DNA of 10,195 nt from Phoronis ovalis. Its lineage: Eukaryota > Phoronida > Phoronidae. Of the stretch, positions 1-6,511 are shown piece after piece (the first letter of the stretch is position 1; every line of letters starts with the position of its first letter). A model generated the notes under the pieces. The model was not told the origin of the DNA and did not search any database. It worked only from the letters and a program-made list of their open reading frames with translations. Both the position numbers and the translations under genes were made by a program. Location: assembly GCA_028565635.1 (NCBI GenBank), contig JAOXYB010066578.1, forward strand, positions 1-10,195, read 5' to 3'.

Positions 1-17
1 ATATATATATGCAACTG

Positions 18-178
18 CAATTTAATTGGTGTCAAGACTTTCGTGTGACACTGTATAGAAATAAAGGGATTATCATTCTTATGCTGTTTGAGCTATTAAA
101 CGAAAATTGACTGCGGTTAAGCCCAGACCTTATTGAAAGGGTTCGGAACACTAGCGGATGGATTTATTCAGACTGTAC
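18..178 (+). repeat. Dispersed repeat, copy A (inverted relative to copy B)
   Basis: About 160 bp here match, with scattered substitutions and small indels, the reverse complement of 9612-9772. Shared anchors read on this strand include attggtgtcaagactttcgt, tagaaataaa, ggattatc, attgactg/attgacta, ggttaag, ccagac and atttattcag. The family is not identified and no coding content is apparent. The two copies lie in introns of two different genes, which points to an interspersed, probably transposon-derived repeat rather than a local duplication. It may start further left than the window. Confidence 0.8.
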
Positions 179-488
179 ATAATTATATACTATAACTGTA
201 GATAATTGTTTTCTTTCTATGTACACCTTTGCAGGAATTTCGATACCGTATGACGTTAGACCAATTACGTACTCGAGTCGAGATAATTTAGAGTTCATGT
301 TTTAAATTAATATTAACCATGCAACTAGGCCGCAAACTGTATATAAAAATGACGTTCAACATGTCTGCGTACCGATTTTTAAAAATCTCACAGGGACCAC
401 ATTCACTAGTGGAACTGTGGTACGTAGTGTAGATCAATAAAGATATTAATAGATTGAAGTATTAACATTTGCATAAAGTTAAACAATC

Positions 489-494
489 TTTATT
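489..494 (-). other. Candidate intronic polyadenylation signal AATAAA in SYT17
   Basis: If the SYT17 exon is not spliced at its donor (525-526), the reading frame runs ten more codons to a TGA at 494-496. The last A of that stop is the first A of an AATAAA hexamer. Such a stop plus hexamer just inside an intron could produce a short transcript lacking the second C2 domain. The downstream sequence is T-rich but has no strong GT-rich element, so use of the site is uncertain. Confidence 0.25.
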
Positions 495-526
495 CATGTT
501 GAGCCGTATATTCTTACTTGACTTAC

Positions 527-1675
527 CTTTTCGGAAGGAATCAATGGTTTCCATAGATTATCTCCTTTAATCAAGTTAACAGACGACAAAGTGAGATGTA
601 TGCGTCCTATCACGCAATGACGAGAGAATTTATCAAAATCTTTCACTGTAATCTCCAATATTCCAGTTTGCAACTCTTTGTGGTCAACAGAAAACAAAAA
701 TGTCTCATTCCACGTAGGATTTTGAGTCTTTCTTTGCACAGACGACTGTTGAGATTCTTTGGAATCTGGTAATAAACTTATTTTTGCGTACGGATTCGAG
801 TGAGCCATATCTTGCTTTGCTTCATCTTGCTCTACAGGCTTTGGTAAATCACGAGCCTCTATAAGTCTGACTTGCAGCGTGTTTGTAGGGATGTCGTAAT
901 GAAGACTAAAATGGACTTCTCCTAGTCGAAAAAGTTCTAATTTTCTGTCATCAGAAAGCGACTTTTGTGTATCTAATATCGAAGGGCGATACAGCTCTTT
1001 TTGAAAGTTTTCAGGATTTATATCAAATGATGCGTCGCTTCCCATTCGTTTATATAAAGGAGACTTGGGTTGAACATTTTCACGATTCGCTGGAAAGAAT
1101 TCAATTGGTTTCATGTCTATAAATGGAGATCTGTTTCCCCTGTATATTGTTGAAGATGACGAATCCAAACGTGATCTAAATGACGAAGAGGAATCGTTTC
1201 GTGATTTTCCCGACGACGATGATGAATTATTTCTAGATTGTACAGACGACGGAACGTCAGATACCTGTGACGACATAGAATCCCCCCGTGATCTGTAACT
1301 ACTTTCTGATTCGCTTCTTCCTCCACTTAAGCTTCCTGTCGCCTCACTACTACTTTTTGGAAACAGAAACAGCGGTTCCATTCGACTTCTGGCTGATGAA
1401 GATGAATCAATGAGGCTTTTGTATGATGTAGCAGAAGGTGGTCCACTTCCAATACTAGAACTGGCTGATGGAGGACCGTTTCCAACAGTTGCCGGAATAT
1501 TTGAGTGAATGTGTATAGTTTGCTTCACGTTTGCATATAGTGGAGACTTTTGCTCCTCGTAACAACAATCGCAGCATTTTTTGCACCAATCAAAACAGCA
1601 AATAGTGTGAATAATGTCGGACATCAATTTCTCAGCCTGCAAGTAATACGTGATTGGTGTTAGCGCATATTTCAT
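527..1675 (-). CDS. SYT17: Synaptotagmin-17 (B/K protein) orthologue, N-terminal exon with first C2 domain (partial)
   Basis: C2-domain protein of the synaptotagmin family, expected to act in membrane trafficking at Golgi, vesicle or plasma membranes. Residues are counted from the ATG at 1675; 383 are visible. A Cys cluster (residues 26-38, seven Cys) stands where vertebrate SYT17 has a Cys-rich, probably palmitoylated N-terminus. A Ser-rich linker (65-180) follows, then the motif SPFIDMKPIEF (183-193). The first C2 domain (about 250-383) carries DMAHSNPY, RKTQ and DFDKFSRHCVIG, hallmarks of SYT17 as I remember the vertebrate protein. The exon ends after LIPSEK at a strong donor (GTAAGT, 521-526, phase 0). 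The second C2 domain is off-window. The start is uncertain: the ATG context is weak, and an acceptor-like site (CAG, 1697-1699) would let coding begin at 1696 from an upstream exon. The family call is firm; the 5' end is not. Confidence 0.9.
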
Positions 1676-1911
1676 GTAATTTCTAAATGCTTCACACTGT
1701 TGCAAAGCAAATTAACTTTACCGTGACTCAAAAAATAAACCATCCAAATTTTCTAAAATATACAACATAGGCTACGTAGCTCATTGGTTTAAATTTATGA
1801 GTAGCTGAAAAACACGGTCCACACAAAAGTTAGCAAGTGCTTGCCGTAAATCAGGAAATGAGTGATCTCTATAGAATTCATTGGTTTTTGTCTTAGCCAT
1901 TGTTATGCTGA

Positions 1912-1920
1912 CAGTTATGC
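1912..1920. repeat. Left 9-bp target-site duplication
   Basis: The 9-mer cagttatgc here is repeated exactly at 2265-2273, immediately outside both ends of the element at 1921-2264. Confidence 0.65.
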
Positions 1921-2264
1921 CCGGGGGGCTCACTTCAAAAAAAGTCGGGTACCCATGCTCGTCCGTAGGGTGCAAAATAAGCCCCTAAACGGGAAGTGGA
2001 GGATCAAAATACCACCCCTAACCGGAGACGTTTGCTCAAAAAGGGGGAAGATTTCTCTGAAAAATTAAAAACCAAAAAAAAAAAGTTGTTCCCAAAGAAA
2101 AAAAACGTCGCCAAAACAAAATAGTACACTAAATTTTAAAATAGTACCCCTAAATGTGGTTTTCCGCCAAAATCGACCCCTAAACGAGGTTCCCGGGAAC
2201 CCCGTCGAACGTCGAAAAAGATACCCCTTTCCCCCGGTTTTTCGGACAAGCATGCGTAACCGAG
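1921..2264 (+). mobile_element. MITE-like non-autonomous DNA element, 344 bp
   Basis: The element opens with ccggggggctcac. Near its ends it carries an inverted repeat: 1944-1965 pairs with 2243-2264 at 18 of 22 positions. It is flanked by a perfect 9-bp direct repeat. Inside are six degenerate phrases of the form caaaatannacccctaaacg (from 1973, 2005, 2117, 2137, 2168 and 2214) and a perfect 14-bp palindrome, ggttcccgggaacc, at 2188-2201. An A-rich tract spans about 2067-2105. No transposase is visible; the open frame on the minus strand here is low-complexity and made of the repeat phrases. A 9-bp duplication is the length made by Mutator-like and Merlin-like transposases, but the superfamily cannot be assigned from this copy. 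It lies upstream of SYT17. Confidence 0.65.
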
Positions 2265-2273
2265 CAGTTATGC
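2265..2273. repeat. Right 9-bp target-site duplication
   Basis: Exact repeat of the 9-mer at 1912-1920 (cagttatgc), directly abutting the right inverted-repeat arm, which ends at 2264. Confidence 0.65.
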
Positions 2274-2328
2274 ATGTACATTCCATCGCACTTTGAACCT
2301 CGCTTTCAGTCAATATCGAGGTATATTT

Positions 2329-2336
2329 TGACGTCA
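2329..2336. promoter_or_regulatory. Candidate CRE (TGACGTCA)
   Basis: A perfect palindromic cAMP response element, the full-site binding sequence of CREB/ATF bZIP factors, lies about 650 bp upstream of the SYT17 start on its 5' side. The octamer gtcaatat occurs beside it (2333-2340) and about 24 bp earlier. One 8-mer is weak evidence; function would depend on the real promoter position. Confidence 0.25.
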
Positions 2337-4452
2337 ATATTTTCAATAAAATCGTTGATTTAAAAGTCATCCATTTTATAAAATATGATTAAAATATTGT
2401 TATTTCTATTGTTAGAAATTAAAGTAGATATAAATGAGATTTTGCTTTTAGTTAATTGCTATTGTGTGCCAGAAACAACATATAGGAGTTCATTAATTTA
2501 CCTAAGAATTGACTAAAAATATATTTCCTACGACAGTTCATGTTACAGTTATACTTAATGGAATCTGTTACTTAACATGTACATTTAAGCATTTTCAAGT
2601 AGACAACTTGGACATGTATTCCATTTTGAGCTACGGGACTGGGATCTAGTAGAGGGAATGACTATCAGAGAAGAAGCTGTTACTTAAAGTTTCAGTCTTT
2701 TATTAAATATAAATAGGACGTCTTACAGAGGTTAGGCGTCTATTAAAAAAAAAATTAAATGTTACATATAAGTCATTTCAAATCAGTCAAGTTTTTGGAT
2801 GTATTATAACTTTTTTAAATTTTTACCTTTTGCTGTATTCCTGTCATTTTCTCCAACTCAAAGTAGATATACAGTTATGCTTAAAGGTTTATTCGGAGAT
2901 CTGAAGTTACTATCCTGATACCTCTTCTGGAAAATAATAAAATATCTTTACATAATTAGTCTCTTTCAACCAGTCACTGTTAATACTAGTATTCAATGTT
3001 TGTATTTCTTGTCTAAGCATATTAAGTCAATTCCAAAGAAACAATTCCCGGTGACTTAATAGCCCTGCTAAGTTACAATAAAATTCATACGTAAGAGGTT
3101 TAGAGTAGCTGTTACATGTAACCATTTTCCAAGTAAAGTATTTCTTGCTCGAGGTCGGCTCGAGGTCTTGTGAAGAGTGTTCAATGTCATTAACATGAAA
3201 GCGTTAGTCTTTTTTATCCTATTATTCTTGTCTCCAGAGATTTATAGGCTAATTGCGATATACGATCAAATCTAGCTGTTGAAATAACAAGTGATTCTAC
3301 GAAAGTACGTCTGCCGATGTATTGTCCATTAACTGACATAAATGTGAACAAATCTGCTGAAAAAATAGCAACATTTGAGTGCTACATGTAAAAATAAACT
3401 TTATGATGCGAACAGCGTATAATTAAAGTTATTTTGTGAAAATCTAATGACTTTAATGCTGACCAAATCAGGTTATTTTGATTGCATGTCAATATCAATT
3501 TATCTAATATAAAGAAATCCATACCATACATACATTTGGAAACAATTTATTGGAATATTAAATAGAAAATCAAAATTTTACGTGTCACGCATGTTTTTAC
3601 TGTCGCTATAATAATTATAAATACATCTGATATGTATTTAAACAAGATATTTCTGTACTTGCAATACAAGTCACTGTTACATGTTAACTGTTGTATAATT
3701 AGACACTTTGATCTATCATAATGGATAGTTATCATACATGTATCACGACCACAAGTTAACCACACATATAGGTTTTTCATGGTTTCCTGTATTTTTTGTA
3801 ACATTTAAAAATGGATTTTTATTAAAAATAATAGCCATTGATGAATGCGTTACTGAAACGATGTAACAGTTCAATACAATTAAAAGTAGAAAGCATACAG
3901 TAAAACGTCTTTCTGCTCGCTCCACGTTTCTAAGTTAATTCGAATTTATTAATGAAATTCAAGAAATATTATATTTTCAGTTTTTTTACTTCAACGTTCA
4001 ACTAAAATAGAAATTCTTCCGTCAAATAAATTATTCCCACTACTTAACAGGCATTTGAAGATACTGACAAAGTCATGACATTTAGCGCGGTACGTTTTCT
4101 CGATATAATCAGATATCTAAGTCCCATTGTAGTTTTTTTTAAACTGTTTTTATAACAATTTTCCTGCTACAGAAGGTACTAAATATACTCATATTAAATA
4201 GTGTAGTTTCATTAGTTTTTCCAACCTATAGTTAATGCACCATACCTTATAATTACTCTTCATTAAAAGTCACGCTATTGCAATCAATACGAGCCCTTGG
4301 TTTAATAAAAATGTTGACAAAAGACATTCAATCAATATGAAGTTTATTACTGACTGATTTTGTGTACTGCCACATATTAACCCGTGGTTGAACATTTTCA
4401 CGCACATACGCGGTACTTGTCTGGTATTTAAAAACTATCGACATTTTGTTGA

Positions 4453-4608
4453 ATGCAGATAATAACCGTTGTTCTTATCATAACTGTATATTCCGAACAT
4501 AACGACAATCAAGATAATCTTACCAGATTTGTCGGTCCTGAATATGCTCTTCCCCTTGAAAAATCAAATTGTTGGAAAGCCAAAGATGGTACTCATGTCA
4601 ATTTTTAA
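4453..4608 (+). CDS. Possible small secreted peptide, 51 codons, unrecognised
   Basis: ATG-initiated ORF preceded directly by an in-frame TGA and ended by TAA. Residues 3-14 (IITVVLIITVYS) form a hydrophobic stretch shaped like a short signal peptide. The rest is hydrophilic: an N-glycosylation sequon at Asn22 (NLT), one Cys (residue 40) and the stretch RFVGPEYALPLEKS. The ATG context is poor (T at -3, C at +4). The CAG at 4455-4457 could instead be a splice acceptor, making this the open part of an exon. I recognise no family. An ORF this short can arise by chance, so this is a candidate only. Confidence 0.2.
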   Translation: MQIITVVLIITVYSEHNDNQDNLTRFVGPEYALPLEKSNCWKAKDGTHVNF

Positions 4609-4730
4609 CATTTCGTAGAGATATATTGAAAATGTAGTTGCAAACGATTTTCTTTCATTAAGTACTGCTGAATAATAACATAATAGGCTTTTATATTCCG
4701 AAAAATGAATCGCATATACTATCTACAAGC

Positions 4731-4760
4731 GTTACTAGGCAACGTAATCGACCAACCAAT
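4731..4760. promoter_or_regulatory. Candidate X-box (RFX) with adjacent CCAAT box
   Basis: gttactaggcaac (4731-4743) fits the RFX X-box pattern of two inverted half-sites, with one mismatch in the left half. A CCAAT pentamer follows at 4756-4760, so the two motifs lie about one helical turn apart. RFX and NF-Y sites often co-occur in animal promoters. No gene start can be tied to the site from sequence alone. Confidence 0.3.
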
Positions 4761-4895
4761 CACAGTAGGGTAGTTGTCAAGTTGAAGAAATCATTAACGG
4801 AATAACTGAACAATGGGTTATTATCCCCGTCGTTATCTTCGTTATGCGTTAAGATCGCTACAATCCTTTAAGTTTCAGTTTACAGAAATTCAACT

Positions 4896-4941
4896 TAGAT
4901 ATTTGTATTTCATATAGGTGTAATAGATATTTGTATTCCAT
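4896..4941 (+). repeat. Short direct repeat, 28-bp period
   Basis: tagatatttgtatttcat (4896-4913) recurs at 4924-4941 with one substitution. It looks like a local slippage duplication in AT-rich sequence. Confidence 0.7.
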
Positions 4942-5093
4942 TTATTTATTTAGTATACATGTTCCAATCAGATCTGGAAGAGTATATATTGTGTAAATTA
5001 TTGACATACATAATAGTCCATACGTCTGTACAAATTAAAACAAAAGGATAATAGGTTATGTCATTATTACATTTTTCCTAGCCTTTTAATGGG

Positions 5094-5162
5094 ATACCAA
5101 AGCGGTACTTAGAAATTATCTTACAGGAAATCAAAGCGATACTTAGAAATTATTCTTACGGC
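5094..5162 (+). repeat. Tandem duplication, about 34 bp, two units
   Basis: The 21-mer beginning aaagcggtacttagaaat at 5099 recurs at 5133 with one substitution, and the flanking cttac also matches after a one-base shift. This is a two-copy tandem duplication with no apparent function. Confidence 0.8.
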
Positions 5163-5892
5163 AAATTACTATTTTATTGCGGAAAAAAGACAGAAATTTC
5201 GGCAAAAGTTACGACAATTAGGAACAGTTTGCATGCACGCCCCAATCTATAGCCAAGGTACTATCATTAGATGTGGATATATAGTAACTCGTGATTTCGT
5301 CACCAAATTCAAGTTTCCATAGTGAGCTAATTCGTGCTATTGCAAAATTTCTCTGTGAATTAGTGGTATAGAGTTAGACGAACCTGTTAAAGCACGTGTT
5401 TTACATGGAAATTACCAAATACAGCTATTAGAATGAGCTGATAAACAGTTCGTGAACCTGTTACAGAGAACCTAGATATTCAATCTTGGTAATTAGTTTT
5501 TATGTAAACAAATTATGCTAATAATCGTCAAAACATCCTCCTACAAGAATATTAAATACTTGTTAAAACTACAGTAGATCTAAAATTGATGATTTTTTAG
5601 AAAATGTTATTCCATATATATTGAAACTTTGTTTGTTTATTAGAGTACTTTCCCCAAGGTTAACAATAAACGGGTTGAACCAGATGTTTTGCAAATGATG
5701 CTTAAAGCTATTTGACATCATGTACTTTCGCATGTACTCTTTATTTATTATTGACGTAATATATACGTAAAGATACGTTTATAAAGCTTACGAATCTATG
5801 AACATTATTCACCTGGTAAACTACAATAAAAAAAGATATATGAGAATTTTTTGCATTATTTGTTTCAGGTTTGGCAAATATAAAACAGTAAA

Positions 5893-5912
5893 CTGGGTTA
5901 CTGGGTTACTGG
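5893..5912 (+). repeat. 8-bp microrepeat (ctgggtta x 2.5)
   Basis: Two perfect copies of ctgggtta are followed by ctgg. It is a minor replication-slippage tract. Confidence 0.85.
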
Positions 5913-5973
5913 TAAAACGGATAGCAATTGAGTGAAAACGCTGTATTTTGACTTCACGCACTTTTAGTTGATT

Positions 5974-5986
5974 ACAGCGCCATCTA
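5974..5986 (-). promoter_or_regulatory. Weak candidate CTCF core motif
   Basis: Read on the minus strand the site is tagatggcgctgt, which fits the AGRKGGCGC core bound by animal CTCF. It lies between two divergent genes, where an insulator would be plausible, but the core is short, such matches are common, and it could equally be part of an unrecognised repeat. Confidence 0.2.
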
Positions 5987-6397
5987 CTATTACGAACAGA
6001 TAACAATAATGTACGAGAATACTCATGAAAATAAAATAGAATAAAAAGACACACTTGTACTATCATTTTTACACATTAGTAACATAGATATATTGTACTG
6101 TAATTGTTACCATTTTTTTGTTATATTAACACAACTCGTACTAGATCTAGTGTATTTGTATCTAGCTGTAATTTACAAAAATGGCCAGGACTCGACCATT
6201 ACATTATTAAACATTAATACATGATCAGTGCAATACAGAGATGTCGTTTTAAAATGTGTACTTTAGCTAATATGCAACATTATTAAACGGGGCTATGCTG
6301 GCGACGGTAGTGTCAATGTTTGCACCCATGGGACTTTAGCCTTGCTCAAGATGCATAATGAAATGTTAGAATAACTTAGTAGATAAGGGATACAAAC

Positions 6398-6511
6398 ATG
6401 GCAATCTTAGACTATAAAACCGTGCGTAGGACACTTTTAATTTTATTCTTCACACAGTTTGCCTTTTCGCATCTGCAACAAACAGCAAGATGGAATTTGA
6501 CGAAATTTTAG
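6398..6511 (+). other. Overlapping upstream ORF (37 codons plus stop) at the SLC22 start
   Basis: An ATG in strong context (A at -3, G at +4) opens a frame that runs across the SLC22 start codon in another reading frame and stops at 6509-6511, 22 bases past that ATG. Its product would have a hydrophobic middle (TLLIFLFFTQFAFS). It matters only if transcripts start upstream of 6398; starts directed by the TATA-like box at 6413 would omit it. Confidence 0.3.
6413..6419 (+). promoter_or_regulatory. TATA-like box of the SLC22 gene
   Basis: TATAAAA lies 77 bp upstream of the SLC22 start codon. A transcription start about 30 bp downstream would fall near 6443-6452, where the sequence ttcacac is initiator-like. 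That would give a short leader of roughly 40-45 bases. The site is inferred from position and motif only. Confidence 0.4.

Larger units (their letters stand above)
1..526 (-). other. Intron of the SYT17 gene (partial)
   Basis: This stretch lies immediately downstream, on the minus strand, of the splice donor that ends the SYT17 exon. I read it for a second C2-domain exon and saw none, so the exons for the second C2 domain lie beyond the left edge. It starts with an AT dinucleotide run (1-10) and holds one copy of a dispersed repeat at about 18-178. The rest is unremarkable AT-rich sequence. Confidence 0.75.
2274..6397. other. Intergenic / upstream region between two divergent genes
   Basis: About 4.1 kb of AT-rich sequence without a confident gene. 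Open frames of 60-85 codons on the minus strand (3547-3804, 5821-6066 and others) are AT-driven, match nothing I recognise and lack splice or domain support. Upstream non-coding exons of SYT17, whose transcription start is not located, could lie here and would not be visible by coding content. Individual sites and repeats worth naming are listed separately. Confidence 0.6.

Noticed and set aside
1113-1298. 61-codon plus-strand Asp/Glu-rich frame and 69-codon minus-strand frame (1117-1326)
   Set aside because: Both are shadows of the SYT17 Ser/Arg-rich linker repeats in other frames.
2137-2189. Telomere-like tttagggg phrases on the minus strand
   Set aside because: They are degenerate parts of the element's internal repeats, irregularly spaced, not a TTAGGG array.
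1862-2370. Open frames on both strands through the MITE-like element (68 and 101 codons)
   Set aside because: They translate the internal repeat phrases and poly-A tract, show no domain, and end at element-derived sequence; the stretch is better explained as non-coding repeat.
3547-3804. 85-codon minus-strand frame
   Set aside because: ATG-initiated but built from AT-rich codons, with no recognisable domain and no neighbours; consistent with chance.
3743-3925. 60-codon minus-strand frame whose start looks like a signal peptide (RRFTVCFLLLIVLNCYIV)
   Set aside because: It has no ATG at its beginning (it opens with GTG), no convincing acceptor, and nothing downstream resembling a mature protein.
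5821-6066. 81-codon minus-strand frame
   Set aside because: ATG-initiated, but it runs through a microrepeat and the CTCF-like site, and the product matches no family I know.
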